A stretch of DNA of 64,000 bases, taken from NCBI RefSeq assembly GCF_029544075.1, contig NZ_JAJQJH010000001.1:434001-498000 (forward strand). The letters run 5' to 3'. The translations under genes and the position numbers were made by a program. Origin of the DNA: Chromohalobacter canadensis. GTDB lineage: Bacteria; Pseudomonadota; Gammaproteobacteria; Pseudomonadales; Halomonadaceae. Position 1 is the stretch's first letter. Each line of letters begins with the position of its first letter. A model generated the notes under the pieces. The model worked only from the letters and a program-made list of their open reading frames with translations, ran no database searches and was not told the DNA's origin. Of this stretch, positions 17,530 through 26,842 are shown in pieces.

Positions 17530-19989
17530 ATGATGAGCGAACGCGATCAGGATCAATCCCGGGATTTTTACGCCGAGCTCGAAGAGGCTCGCCAAGACGC
17601 CGAAGAGGAAAATTCCCCGACGCAGGACGACCAGGAACCGACCTCCCAAGGACGCGCGGTGGTGCCGACGCAGGACTATTTGCCCGAGCGCCTCTACCTG
17701 CTACCGATTCACAACCGGCCGTTCTTCCCTGCGCAGGTGCAGCCGCTGGTCATCCACCGCGAACGCTGGGAAGAGACCATGGAGCGGGTCGGCAACACGC
17801 CGCACCAAAGCGTCGGGGTGGCGTTCGTCGGCGATTCCGGCGTCGATGAACTAGGGCCCGGTGACTTTCCGGAGATCGGTACGGCGGTAAAGGTCCACCG
17901 CTCGCAGACCGAAGAGCAACAGATCCAGTTCATCGCCCAGGGGATGCGACGTTTTCGCATCGTCCGCTGGCTGTCGAAGACCCCGCCATACCTGGTCGAG
18001 GTCACCTATCCCAAGGAATCCATCGAGGCCAGCGACGAGGAAGCGCGTGCCTATGCCATGGCGATGATCAACGGCATCAAGGAATTGCTGCCGATCAACC
18101 CGCTGTATGGCGAGGAGCTCAAGCATTATCTCAATCGCTTCAGCCCTCATGAGCCTGGGCCGCTGACAGACTTCGCCGCGGCCATCACCTCGGCCAAGGG
18201 GCCTGAGCTTCAGGAAGTACTCGAGACGCTGCCGGTGATGGCGCGCATGCAGAAGGTGCTGCCGCTGCTGCGCAAGGAAATCGAGGTGGCGCAGCTGCAA
18301 AGCGAGATCAGCGAGCAGGTCAACGCGCAGATGCAGGACCGCCAGCGCGAGTTCTTCCTGCGTGAACAGCTCAAGGTCATCCAGCGTGAACTGGGGATCT
18401 CCAAAGACGATCGCGATAACGACGTCGATACCTTTCGCGAGCGCCTCGAGAACTTGGAAGTGCCCGAGCGCGTCATGGAACGCATCGAGGACGAGCTAGG
18501 CAAGCTCTCGGTACTCGAAACCGGCTCGCCGGAATATGGTACTACCCGCAACTACCTGGATTGGTTGACGTCGCTACCGTGGGGGATTACCTCCGAGGAC
18601 CAGCTCGATCTCCCCCGGGCGCGTAAGATTCTCGATCGCGACCATGATGGTCTGACAGACGTCAAGGAGCGGATTGTCGAGTTCCTCGCTGAAGGCACCT
18701 TCAAGGGCGATGTCGGCGGCTCCATCCTGCTGCTGGTTGGCCCGCCCGGGGTGGGTAAGACGTCGGTGGGACGCTCCATCGCCGAAGCTCTGGGCCGCGA
18801 GTTCTATCGCTTCTCGGTGGGGGGCATGCGCGACGAGGCCGAAATCAAGGGCCACCGGCGCACCTATATCGGGGCGATGCCAGGCAAGTTGGTGCAGGCG
18901 CTCAAGGAAGTCGAGGTCGAAAACCCGGTTATCATGCTCGACGAGGTCGATAAGATGGGCCAGTCGTTCCAAGGCGATCCGGCCTCGGCGCTGCTCGAAG
19001 TGCTCGACCCCGAGCAGAACGTCGATTTCCTCGATCACTACCTTGACGTGCGCATGGACCTTTCCAAGGTACTATTCGTGTGCACCGCCAACACGCTGGA
19101 TTCGTTGCCGCCGGCGCTGCTCGACCGTATGGAGCAGATTCGTCTCTCCGGCTACATCGCCGAGGAGAAGATGGCCATCGCCAAGCACCACCTGTGGCCC
19201 AAGCTGCTCGAGCGCGACCGGATTCCCAAGAAGCGGATCAATCTCACCGATGCCGCGCTCAGGAAGGTCATCGAGGGCTATGCGCGCGAGGCCGGGGTGC
19301 GTCAGTTGGAGAAGCAGTTGCATCGGATCGTGCGCAAGGCGGCGGTGACGATGCTCGAAAACGAGCAGGACACGGTCAAGATCTCGGTCAACAACCTTGA
19401 GGACTTCCTGGGCGCGCCGACGTTCCGTAAGGAAAAAGTGCTCAAGGGCGTCGGCGTGGTCACCGGACTGGCATGGACCTCGATGGGCGGCGCGACGTTG
19501 CCGGTTGAGGCGGCACGTGTGCATGCGAAATCGCGCGGTCTCAAGCTCACCGGTCAGTTGGGCGACGTGATGCAGGAGTCGGCGAATATCGCCTATAGCT
19601 ATACGATGGCGCATCTCAAGGAATTCGGTGCCGACCCGACCTTCTTCGACGAGGCGCATGTGCATATGCACGTGCCCGAGGGCGCCACGCCCAAGGATGG
19701 CCCCTCGGCTGGTGTGACGATGACCACGGCCCTGCTGTCGCTGGCCAAGCAGCAGCCCCTTGATCGGCCCCTGGCGATGACGGGTGAGTTGACGCTGAGC
19801 GGCCAGGTGATTCCGGTAGGGGGGATTCGCGAGAAAGTAATCGCCGCACGGCGCAGCGATATTTTCGAGTTGATTCTGCCCGAGCCCAACCGTCGCGATT
19901 ATGAGGAGCTGCCCGATTACCTCAAGAAAGGGATGACCGTGCACTTCGCCAATCGCTACCGGGACGTGGCCAAGGTGGTCTTCGCCTAG
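17530..19989 (+). CDS. lon: ATP-dependent Lon-family protease
   Basis: An 819-residue protease with an acidic N-terminal tail (about 1-48), a substrate-binding LonN domain (about 52-245), an AAA+ domain (Walker A GPPGVGKT at 404-411, Walker B VIMLDEVD), and a protease domain with the Ser726-Lys769 dyad (PKDGPSAG and GGIREK). The dyad spacing of 43 equals that of E. coli Lon. It stands alone rather than beside clpX and hupB, and its N-terminus recalls the second Lon homologue of Pseudomonas (AsrA type), so it may be a paralogue of housekeeping Lon. The start may be 17533 instead of 17530, since AAGG spacing fits the second ATG better. Confidence 0.93.
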   Translation: MMSERDQDQSRDFYAELEEARQDAEEENSPTQDDQEPTSQGRAVVPTQDYLPERLYLLPIHNRPFFPAQVQPLVIHRERWEETMERVGNTPHQSVGVAFVGDSGVDELGPGDFPEIGTAVKVHRSQTEEQQIQFIAQGMRRFRIVRWLSKTPPYLVEVTYPKESIEASDEEARAYAMAMINGIKELLPINPLYGEELKHYLNRFSPHEPGPLTDFAAAITSAKGPELQEVLETLPVMARMQKVLPLLRKEIEVAQLQSEISEQVNAQMQDRQREFFLREQLKVIQRELGISKDDRDNDVDTFRERLENLEVPERVMERIEDELGKLSVLETGSPEYGTTRNYLDWLTSLPWGITSEDQLDLPRARKILDRDHDGLTDVKERIVEFLAEGTFKGDVGGSILLLVGPPGVGKTSVGRSIAEALGREFYRFSVGGMRDEAEIKGHRRTYIGAMPGKLVQALKEVEVENPVIMLDEVDKMGQSFQGDPASALLEVLDPEQNVDFLDHYLDVRMDLSKVLFVCTANTLDSLPPALLDRMEQIRLSGYIAEEKMAIAKHHLWPKLLERDRIPKKRINLTDAALRKVIEGYAREAGVRQLEKQLHRIVRKAAVTMLENEQDTVKISVNNLEDFLGAPTFRKEKVLKGVGVVTGLAWTSMGGATLPVEAARVHAKSRGLKLTGQLGDVMQESANIAYSYTMAHLKEFGADPTFFDEAHVHMHVPEGATPKDGPSAGVTMTTALLSLAKQQPLDRPLAMTGELTLSGQVIPVGGIREKVIAARRSDIFELILPEPNRRDYEELPDYLKKGMTVHFANRYRDVAKVVFA

Positions 19990-20000
19990 CCGCGTCGTAC

Positions 20001-20015
20001 CGGCCCGAAGGGCCG
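20001..20015 (+). terminator. Short hairpin after lon
   Basis: CGGCCC-GAA-GGGCCG stem just past the lon stop, followed by TGTTC. It is a plausible weak terminator. Confidence 0.5.
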
Positions 20016-20032
20016 TGTTCACGTGCTCACTA

Positions 20033-20064
20033 TTGGGCGCGATCGGATGTCCGATCGCGCCCAA
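20033..20064. repeat. Perfect 32-base palindrome between lon and ilvD
   Basis: Fifteen bases (20033-20047) are exactly repeated in inverse at 20050-20064 around a two-base centre TG. The arms contain GGGCGCGATCGGA. No T-tract follows, so a simple terminator is not the only reading. It could be a dimeric repressor site or a very stable RNA stem. It is the only striking structure in the 283-base gap 19990-20272, which otherwise holds the ilvD leader. Confidence 0.8.
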
Positions 20065-20272
20065 CGTCGTTACAATGGGCTTACCCCTTCGCTGCGAGGG
20101 GCGTGCCTGTCCGCTTCAAAAGCGCCGCTTCACAAGAGCCATCACGCCCACGCAACGTCATGTGACCGTGACACCCCGACGTATGTCGCTCGTCTTATCG
20201 CTGCATCATCACAGCCGACATGCGTCGCCCATAATTCGCCCTCGGGCCTACCAGACGAAACAGGAGCACTTG

Positions 20273-21985
20273 ATGAGCCAGCAGGACTCTCCCGACAACG
20301 CCGATCACCGTCGCCGCCATTCCGCCAATGTCGTCGATGGCCCCGGCAAGGCTGCCAGCCGTGCAATGCTGCGCGCGGTAGGCTTCAACGACGAGGATTT
20401 CAAGAAGCCGCAGGTGGGAATCGCCTCGACCTGGAGCCGCGTCACGCCATGCAACAGCCACATCAATGTATTGGCCGACGCCGCCAGTGACGGCGCTGAC
20501 GCCGCCGGCGGCAAAGGTGTGGTGTTCAATACCATCACCATCAGCGATGGCATCGCCAATGGCACCGAAGGCATGAAGTACTCGATGGCCTCGCGTGAGA
20601 TCATCGCCGATTCCATCGAGGCGGTGTCCGGTTGCGAGGGCTTCGATGGCGTGGTTGCCATCGGTGGCTGCGACAAGAATATGCCTGGCTGCATGATCGG
20701 CCTGGCGCGCCTCAATCGACCCAGCATCTTCGTTTATGGCGGGACCATCCAGCCTGGCGCCGGGCATACCGACCTGGTGTCGGTTTTCGAGGCGATGGGC
20801 GCCTACTCGCAGGGCAACAAGTCGCTGATCGAGGTCAAGCAGATCGAGGAAGTCGCCATTCCCGGACCGGGTTCCTGTGGCGGCATGTATACCGCCAACA
20901 CCATGGCATCGGCGATCGAGGCCATGGGCATGAGCCTGCCCAATTCGTCGGCTCAGGATGCGGTGTCCCAGAGCAAGAAGGATGATAGTCGCGCCGCCGG
21001 CGAAGCCGTGCTCAAGCTGCTCGAGCTGGATATCAAACCTTCGGACATCATGACCCGCAAGGCGTTCGAGAACGCCATCACCGTGGTCATTGCCCTGGGT
21101 GGTTCCACCAATGCCGTGCTTCACCTGATCGCCATGGCCAACACCATCGGGGTAGAGCTCTCGCTCGACGATTTCACCGAGATCGGCAAGCGCGTGCCGG
21201 TGCTCGCCGATCTTCGTCCCAGCGGTCATTACCTGATGAGCGAACTGGTGGCGATCGGCGGTATCCAGCCGCTGATGAAAGTCCTGCTCGACGCGGGCCT
21301 GCTCCACGGCGACTGCCTGACCGTGACCGGCAAGACATTGGCCGAGAATCTGGCCGACGTGACGCCCTATCCGACGGGTCAGGAAATCATCAAACCGCTG
21401 GATGCGCCGGTCAAATCGAGCAGCCACTTGCGCATCCTCTACGGCAATTTGGCGCCGGAAGGGGCGGTGGCCAAGATCACCGGCAAGGAAGGCACACGCT
21501 TTACCGGTCGCGCGCGGGTCTTCAACTCCGAGGAGGAAGCGCAGGCACGCATCAACGACCTGACCGTGGTTGCCGGGGATGTGGTGGTCATTCGTTACGA
21601 AGGGCCCAAGGGTGGCCCCGGCATGCGCGAGATGCTGACGCCGACTTCGGCGATCATGGGCCGTGGCCTGGGCGACAAGGTGGCGTTGATCACAGACGGC
21701 CGTTTCTCCGGCGGCAGCCATGGTTTCGTGGTTGGTCACATCACGCCGGAAGCCTTCGTCGGAGGCCCCATTGGCCTGGTCGAGGACGGTGACGAGATTA
21801 CCATCGATGCCGAGAACGACATCATGACGCTGCATATCGACGACGCCGAGATGGCGCGTCGCCGTGCGGCCTGGAAGCGTCCGGCGCCACGTTATACTCG
21901 AGGCACGCTGGCCAAGTACGCCAAGACGGTCAGTTCCGCATCGAAAGGGGCGGTCACTGACCTGCCCGAGGCGCTGGACGATTGA
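20273..21985 (+). CDS. ilvD: Dihydroxy-acid dehydratase
   Basis: A 570-residue IlvD/Edd-family enzyme that removes water from 2,3-dihydroxy-3-methyl acids in valine and isoleucine synthesis. Cluster cysteines are visible in VTPCNSH (Cys60), [10 protein letters not shown] (Cys133) and [14 protein letters not shown]. The C-terminal half carries [17 protein letters not shown]. The frame is open upstream to 20015, but ATG 20273 has AGGAG six bases upstream and gives the family start [20 protein letters not shown]. The related sugar-acid dehydratases cannot be fully excluded, yet wording and length fit IlvD best. A terminator follows. Confidence 0.92.
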   Translation: MSQQDSPDNADHRRRHSANVVDGPGKAASRAMLRAVGFNDEDFKKPQVGIASTWSRVTPCNSHINVLADAASDGADAAGGKGVVFNTITISDGIANGTEGMKYSMASREIIADSIEAVSGCEGFDGVVAIGGCDKNMPGCMIGLARLNRPSIFVYGGTIQPGAGHTDLVSVFEAMGAYSQGNKSLIEVKQIEEVAIPGPGSCGGMYTANTMASAIEAMGMSLPNSSAQDAVSQSKKDDSRAAGEAVLKLLELDIKPSDIMTRKAFENAITVVIALGGSTNAVLHLIAMANTIGVELSLDDFTEIGKRVPVLADLRPSGHYLMSELVAIGGIQPLMKVLLDAGLLHGDCLTVTGKTLAENLADVTPYPTGQEIIKPLDAPVKSSSHLRILYGNLAPEGAVAKITGKEGTRFTGRARVFNSEEEAQARINDLTVVAGDVVVIRYEGPKGGPGMREMLTPTSAIMGRGLGDKVALITDGRFSGGSHGFVVGHITPEAFVGGPIGLVEDGDEITIDAENDIMTLHIDDAEMARRRAAWKRPAPRYTRGTLAKYAKTVSSASKGAVTDLPEALDD

Positions 21986-22010
21986 GACGGCGTAGGCTGT
22001 GTGGCATCCA

Positions 22011-22034
22011 AGCGGCCCTGCGGGGCCGCTTTTC
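22011..22034 (+). terminator. Terminator between convergent ilvD and aconitase genes
   Basis: AGCGGCCC / GGGCCGCT stem with a 4-base loop, then TTTTC. It serves ilvD and may also act on the opposite strand. Confidence 0.8.
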
Positions 22035-22047
22035 GTTGGTGGGCTCG

Positions 22048-23991
22048 TCAGGCTGCCTTCTGGTTGCGCATCCAGGCGATTAGGCCGCCGCTGAACAAGA
22101 TCTCGACCTGGCGTGGAGTCAAAGCGTGTTCGAGCGTCAGCGTTCTACCGTCAACCTGGGCCGTCACGGGACCGCCGGCTTCCAGCGCTTCTTGTAGCTT
22201 GTCGAAGCCGATGCGGGTATCGACCTCGAGCGCGTCGTAATCGTCGCCGTCCGAGAAAGTCAGCGGCAGCACGCCGAAGTTGACCAGGTTCTGGTGGTGA
22301 ATACGGGCAAAGCTCTTGGCGATGACGACACGCATGCCCAAGTAGCGTGGGGCGATGGCGGCGTGTTCCCTGCTCGAGCCCTGGCCGTAATTCTCGCCAC
22401 CGATGACGATATGATCGCCTGTCTCGCGGGCACGCTCGGCATAGCCATCGACGACGCCACGAAAGGAAAACTCGGCGATCCTGGGAATGTTGGAGCGGTA
22501 GGGCAGCACCTCGCCGCCGGCAGGCATGATCTCGTCGGTGGAGACATCGTCGCCGGCCTTGACCAGAATCGGTAAGTCCAGCTGTGCCTCGAGCGGCTCG
22601 AAATCCGGCAGTGACTCGATGTTCGGTCCCTTGATCAGGTGGACCTTGCGCGCCTTGGACGCCTCCATGGGGGCAATCAGGGTGCGGGTATTGATGATCG
22701 GATCTTCGGGCTCCCGCACCTGGGGGTAGGCCATGCCCAGCGTCCGGGGATCGGTGATCACGCCCTTGAGCGCCGAGGCTGCAGCAGTTTCCGGGCTGCA
22801 CAGGTAGACGCGGTCTTCGCGCGTGCCTGAGCGGCCGGGGAAGTTGCGCGGGACCGTGCGCAGGCTATTAGTGTCGTTGGCTGGCGCCTGCCCCATGCCA
22901 ATGCAGCCGTTGCAGCCGGCCTGATGCAGGCGAGCGCCGGCGCCGAGCAAGCTCAAAAGGTGGCCGTCGCGAGTCAACGTTTCGAGGATCGAGCGCGAGG
23001 TGGGATTGATCTCTAGCGAGACGTTGTCGTCGATGGTTCGATCCTTGAGCATGGCGGCGACGATGGCGAAGTCGCGATAGCCGGGATTGGCCGAAGAGCC
23101 GACGTACGCCTGCGATAGTGGTTCGCCGGCCACTTCCCGCACGGGAACGACATTGCCGGGGCTCGACGGGGTGGCAATCAGGGGCTCGAGCTGCGACAGA
23201 TCGATCGTCTCGTGGCGATCGTAGCTACAGCCGTCATCTGGCAGTAGTTCGTGCCAATCCTCGCCGCGTCCTTCGGCGGTGAGGAACGCCTTCACTGCCG
23301 CATCGGAGGGGAACACGCTGGTGGTGGCACCGAGCTCCGCGCCCATGTTGGCGATGACATGTCGGTCCATCGCGGAAAGATGCGCGAGGCCGGGACCGTA
23401 ATATTCGATGATGCGCCCCACGCCGCCGCTAACGCCATGGCGGCGCAACATCTCGAGAATCACGTCCTTGGCGCTGACCCAATCGGGCAGGCGGCCCTCG
23501 AGGCGTACACCCCAGACTTCCGGCATGCGCGTATGAAAGGGTTCGCCGGCCATCGCCATGGCGACATCGATGCCGCCCGCGCCGATTGCCAGCATGCCCA
23601 GCGAACCGGCGGCCGGTGTATGGCTATCGGACCCCAGTAGGGTCTTGCCGGGCTTACCGAAGCGTTGCTGGTGCGTGGGGTGGCTGACGCCGTTGCCCGG
23701 ACGCGAAAACCAAACGCCCAAGCGTTCCGCCGAGGTCTGCAGAAAGCGGTGGTCGTCGGGGTTCTTGTTGTCTTCCTGGATCAAGTTGTGGTCGACGTAC
23801 TGGGCGGAGACCTCCGTTTTGACCCGGTCGAGCGCCATGGCTTCCAGCTCCAGCATCACCATGGTGCCGGTAGCATCTTGGGTGAGGGTCTGGTCGATTT
23901 TCAGGCCGATGGCCGCGCCTGGTGTCATGTCGCCGCTGATGAGGTGCGAGGCGATCAGTTTCTGGGTAACGTTGCGGGGAGTGTGACGCAT
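22048..23991 (-). CDS. Aconitate hydratase, putative (Aquifex-type) family
   Basis: A 647-residue aconitase-family enzyme: a catalytic N-terminal part (LLGSDSHTPAAGSLGMLAIG at about 118-137; HQAGCNGCIGMGQAP with Cys360 and Cys363) and a C-terminal swivel domain (about 490-625, YGQGSSREHAA). It should interconvert citrate and isocitrate. At the position where classical aconitases have GSC, the first cluster cysteine, this protein has GSS (298-300). The family assignment to the short putative aconitases of about 650 residues is from memory. ATG 23991 has GGGAA upstream. An inverted repeat lies 22 bases before the start. Confidence 0.85.
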   Translation of the reverse strand: MRHTPRNVTQKLIASHLISGDMTPGAAIGLKIDQTLTQDATGTMVMLELEAMALDRVKTEVSAQYVDHNLIQEDNKNPDDHRFLQTSAERLGVWFSRPGNGVSHPTHQQRFGKPGKTLLGSDSHTPAAGSLGMLAIGAGGIDVAMAMAGEPFHTRMPEVWGVRLEGRLPDWVSAKDVILEMLRRHGVSGGVGRIIEYYGPGLAHLSAMDRHVIANMGAELGATTSVFPSDAAVKAFLTAEGRGEDWHELLPDDGCSYDRHETIDLSQLEPLIATPSSPGNVVPVREVAGEPLSQAYVGSSANPGYRDFAIVAAMLKDRTIDDNVSLEINPTSRSILETLTRDGHLLSLLGAGARLHQAGCNGCIGMGQAPANDTNSLRTVPRNFPGRSGTREDRVYLCSPETAAASALKGVITDPRTLGMAYPQVREPEDPIINTRTLIAPMEASKARKVHLIKGPNIESLPDFEPLEAQLDLPILVKAGDDVSTDEIMPAGGEVLPYRSNIPRIAEFSFRGVVDGYAERARETGDHIVIGGENYGQGSSREHAAIAPRYLGMRVVIAKSFARIHHQNLVNFGVLPLTFSDGDDYDALEVDTRIGFDKLQEALEAGGPVTAQVDGRTLTLEHALTPRQVEILFSGGLIAWMRNQKAA

Positions 23992-24012
23992 GATGAGTTC
24001 CCGAATATTGAA

Positions 24013-24038
24013 GTCTGTCCCTTCAGTGTAGGACAGAC
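24013..24038. repeat. Inverted repeat in the aconitase gene leader
   Basis: GTCTGTCC (24013-24020) and GGACAGAC (24031-24038) are exact inverse copies separated by ten bases, 22 bases upstream of the aconitase start on the minus strand. A related inverted sequence, GACAAGACCTGTCC, lies at 24098-24111. It could be an operator or a leader hairpin. Confidence 0.55.
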
Positions 24039-24152
24039 CTTGTCGGCTTCACGGACTGCACATACCACCTTGGCCAGTGGCGGGACAACCATCGCAAGAC
24101 AAGACCTGTCCCGAGAGTTCGGGAGCGCCTCGAAATCGGGGGGTACGCGGTT

Positions 24153-24263
24153 TCAGGCGGCAAGTTGCCAAGCCTGCGCGGCATCGTCCATCATTAGCCA
24201 TTGCTCGATGTCGTACCATAATGTGTCCAGCAGCAGCTCGAGACTCTCTTCCGAGCAACACAT
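24153..24263 (-). CDS. Possible 36-residue small protein
   Basis: A 36-residue reading frame, MCCSEESLELLLDTLWYDIE... ending AWQLAA, is preceded by GGGAG with a seven-base spacer before ATG, a near-ideal ribosome site. The peptide is acidic, amphipathic and rich in Leu and Trp, not the Arg-rich pattern seen in antisense shadows here. It lies in the otherwise empty 444-base gap between the aconitase and oxidoreductase genes. Function unknown. It may instead be a leader peptide for the aconitase gene downstream on the same strand. Confidence 0.4.
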   Translation of the reverse strand: MCCSEESLELLLDTLWYDIEQWLMMDDAAQAWQLAA

Positions 24264-24435
24264 AACGTCTCTCCCGGTAACGTGGCAGGATGAGTGAAGG
24301 CCAACTTTCAGTATGGCGTTCGTAGGCCAAGTCGCCGAGATTTTTGGTGACGCTTTGTTACTGCGCATGCTGGCGGGCATCATCGCGTCGTCCTGGGGTT
24401 GACGCCCGGGTGGCCGGAGTAGAAAGGATTCACAC

Positions 24436-25494
24436 ATGACCGACAAGATCAACGTGGGATTGGTAGGTTACGGTTTCGCCAGCAAGACGTTCCATGCGCC
24501 GCTATTGATGGCGGAGGACGGCATGACCTTGCAGGCGATTTCCAGCAGCGATGCTGCCAAGGTGACGGCCGATTGGCCGCAGGTCGACGTCGAAGCCAGC
24601 GCGGCCGCGCTTTTCGCGCGTGACGATATCGACTTGGTGGTGATTCCCACTCCCAACGATACGCACTACGATCTGGCAAGTGCCGCCCTGGCCGCCGGCA
24701 AGCATGTGGTGATCGACAAGCCCTTCACGGTCACTCTCGACGAGGCCGAGTCACTGGTCGAACAAGCTTCGCGGGCGGACAAGCTGCTTTCTGTCTTCCA
24801 CAATCGGCGCTGGGATGCGGATTTCCTGACCGTGCGGGATCTGCTCGATAGTGGCGATCTGGGACGTATCGTGCATTTCGAATCGCACTTCGACCGTTAC
24901 CGTCCCGAGGTCAAAACGCGCTGGCGCGAATCCGACACCCCGGGTGGCGGTATCTGGTACGACTTGGGTCCGCATCTCATCGATCAGGCGCTGGTGTTGT
25001 TCGGCATGCCCGAAGAGGTATCTCTCGATCAGGCCTGCCAGCGCGATGGCGCGCAGGTAGACGATTATTTCCACGCCGTGCTTCGCTACGGTCAGCGGCG
25101 GGTCATTCTGCACGCCGGTAGCCTGATGGCGGCGCCCGCGCCACGTTTCTCCGCGCATGGCACTCAGGGTAGCTATGTCAAGCACGGGCTCGACCCGCAA
25201 GAGGATATGCTCAAGCGTGGCGAGCGACTGCCCACGCCGGAATGGGGCGAAGATCCTCAACATGGACTGCATACCGTGGCTAATATTCATGATGCCAGTG
25301 CGCGCCCTGAATTGCGGGAAGTACCCACACGGGCGGGCAATTATCCAGCTTATTACGCGGGCGTCCGCGAGGCGATACGGGGTCAGGGGAAGAACCCCGT
25401 ACCGGCGGAGGAAGCCCTGGCGGTAATGCAGGTGCTCGAAGCCGGACGACGCAGTGCGCAACACGGGGGATTCGAGCAACTTGCGGCGCATTGA
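24436..25494 (+). CDS. Gfo/Idh/MocA-family oxidoreductase
   Basis: A 352-residue NAD(P)-dependent oxidoreductase. The Rossmann fold starts at residue 5 with the fingerprint GLVGYGFASKTFHAPLL, wording typical of the YdgJ/IolW-type subgroup, which includes scyllo-inositol dehydrogenases. DKPFTVTLDEAESLVEQA carries the family's EKP-like lysine (here DKP), and GGGIWYDLGPHLIDQAL is the catalytic His region. AAAGGA precedes ATG 24436. It stands alone with no sugar or inositol genes beside it, so the substrate stays open. Confidence 0.88.
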   Translation: MTDKINVGLVGYGFASKTFHAPLLMAEDGMTLQAISSSDAAKVTADWPQVDVEASAAALFARDDIDLVVIPTPNDTHYDLASAALAAGKHVVIDKPFTVTLDEAESLVEQASRADKLLSVFHNRRWDADFLTVRDLLDSGDLGRIVHFESHFDRYRPEVKTRWRESDTPGGGIWYDLGPHLIDQALVLFGMPEEVSLDQACQRDGAQVDDYFHAVLRYGQRRVILHAGSLMAAPAPRFSAHGTQGSYVKHGLDPQEDMLKRGERLPTPEWGEDPQHGLHTVANIHDASARPELREVPTRAGNYPAYYAGVREAIRGQGKNPVPAEEALAVMQVLEAGRRSAQHGGFEQLAAH

Positions 25495-25646
25495 GGCTGC
25501 CATGGAGGCGTTTGGTAGCCGGTTTCTCCTTGCATCATGCCAATACCTTGCCTAGGGTCTGTATAGGGTTAAGCGATGGCCTTTTGCCCACGCAACCCAT
25601 GCACTTCACCTGAATGTGAAGGCGTAGAGGATTAAGGAGGATTCGC

Positions 25647-26033
25647 ATGAAACAGCAACTTACCGCACTGACGTTCGCCGCGCTCTTGGCACTGCCCACG
25701 GCGGGTGCCTTCGCGCAAGATGATTCGGCGCCGGATATCAGCAGTGAGAAAGGGTCCGCCAATACCGAGCAAGGCTCGACCAAGGCCGAAGGTGGCACCG
25801 CCAGTGGTGAAACTACAGGGCATGTCGACGGAGAAGACAGCATCCCCGGTGGTGACCAGGAAGGCCTGAGCACCGAAACCGGTTCGGCCAATACCGAGCA
25901 GGGTGACACCGCCGCCCAGGGTGGCACTGCCGCTGATCCCGACGCGGATGATGGCCCAGTATCGGAAAATATGGATGATCCGGAAGATAATCACGGTGTC
26001 GACTCCGCACAGGATGTCGATCCCGAAGAATGA
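25647..26033 (+). CDS. Small secreted, very acidic repetitive protein
   Basis: A 128-residue protein with a standard signal peptide (1-23, cut after AFA) and a strongly acidic, Gly/Ser/Thr-rich mature part with no cysteine. A 17-residue unit GSANTEQG-T-A-GGTA occurs at 36-52 and again at 79-95, four residues differing. The tail ends DVDPEE. A perfect AAGGAGG site precedes ATG 25647, so high translation is likely. No domain is recognised. Low complexity and charge suggest an unfolded periplasmic or secreted protein, in line with halophile secretomes. Confidence 0.75.
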   Translation: MKQQLTALTFAALLALPTAGAFAQDDSAPDISSEKGSANTEQGSTKAEGGTASGETTGHVDGEDSIPGGDQEGLSTETGSANTEQGDTAAQGGTAADPDADDGPVSENMDDPEDNHGVDSAQDVDPEE

Positions 26034-26084
26034 TCACCTGAAAGGCTTATGAAGTGAGCCGCTACCACGCTAGAAAGTGATACG

Positions 26085-26112
26085 ACGAGGCTCCACCACG
26101 GTGGGGCCTCGT
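26085..26112. terminator. Bidirectional terminator-like hairpin
   Basis: A 13-bp stem with one G-T pair, from ACGAGGCTCCACC to GGTGGGGCCTCGT, with a two-base centre. It lies between the convergent acidic-protein and nudE genes. T-tracts are weak on both sides. Confidence 0.65.
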
Positions 26113-26128
26113 TGCGTTCAGGGACGGC

Positions 26129-26761
26129 TCACCACCACTGTTCGTGGGTACGCTCGCTGCGTAGGCGATCGCGGGCGATGAACAGGGCGGCGATGGCGCG
26201 TCCTTCGTGGAAATCCTCTCGTGCCAACAAGGAGGCGATATCCTCGAGAGGATGACGCTCGACGATCAAGGGTTCCGGTTCATCGCCGGGTAAGCGTTTC
26301 TCATACAGGTCGGTGGCGAGCATGACGTGGATACGGTGGCTCATGTAGTTGGGCGCCAGGGAGAGTTCCACCAGGGGCTCGATGCGTTGCGCGCCCATGC
26401 CGCATTCTTCCATCAGCTCGCGATTGGCGGCACTGACGATATCCTCACCGGGGTCGACGAGCCCCTTGGGCAAGGTCAGGGCATAGTCGTCGAAGCCTGC
26501 GGCATATTCATGAATCAGCAGCACGTGGTCCGGGTCCGGCATGGCCACGATCATGACCGCACCGCCGCCATGACCATTGCCACTGCCCGTGAGGCGCTCG
26601 AAGGTTCGTTCGGCGCCATTGGCGAAGCGCAGCTCGAGTTCCTCGACGGCAAACAGGCGGCTGCGGGCGACTTCACGGCGGCTCAAGAGGCGTGGCTTGG
26701 GATGGCCCACGCCGGTGTCGTCGGGCGGCATGCCGCCAGCGTGGTGGGAAGAAAAGGCCAT
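26129..26761 (-). CDS. nudE: ADP compounds hydrolase NudE
   Basis: A 210-residue Nudix hydrolase. The Nudix box runs GLVDPGEDIVSAANRELMEE-G-. The N-terminal VARSRLFAVEELELRFANG is close to E. coli NudE, which cleaves ADP-ribose, NADH and Ap3A. The protein is about 25 residues longer at the N-terminus than the E. coli one (186 residues). GGAG precedes ATG 26761. The gene is divergent from yrfG and followed on the other side by hslR, hslO and pckA, the same order as in E. coli, which supports the specific name. Confidence 0.9.
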   Translation of the reverse strand: MAFSSHHAGGMPPDDTGVGHPKPRLLSRREVARSRLFAVEELELRFANGAERTFERLTGSGNGHGGGAVMIVAMPDPDHVLLIHEYAAGFDDYALTLPKGLVDPGEDIVSAANRELMEECGMGAQRIEPLVELSLAPNYMSHRIHVMLATDLYEKRLPGDEPEPLIVERHPLEDIASLLAREDFHEGRAIAALFIARDRLRSERTHEQWW

Positions 26762-26842
26762 GGTGTCTCCGTGCGGGTAGCTATCATGCAGCGTACAATA
26801 AGAGAGCTTTAGGTTCGATATCCACCCTGGCGGGAGCCCATC

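Noticed and set aside
20195-21835. 546-codon open frame antisense to ilvD
   Set aside because: Its product is His/Arg/Gly-rich with no family resemblance, and ilvD on the other strand has full family motifs. It is a GC-bias shadow.
24049-24330. 93-codon minus-strand frame in the aconitase-oxidoreductase gap
   Set aside because: Composition is shadow-like; the 36-residue frame within the same gap has a better ribosome site and composition.
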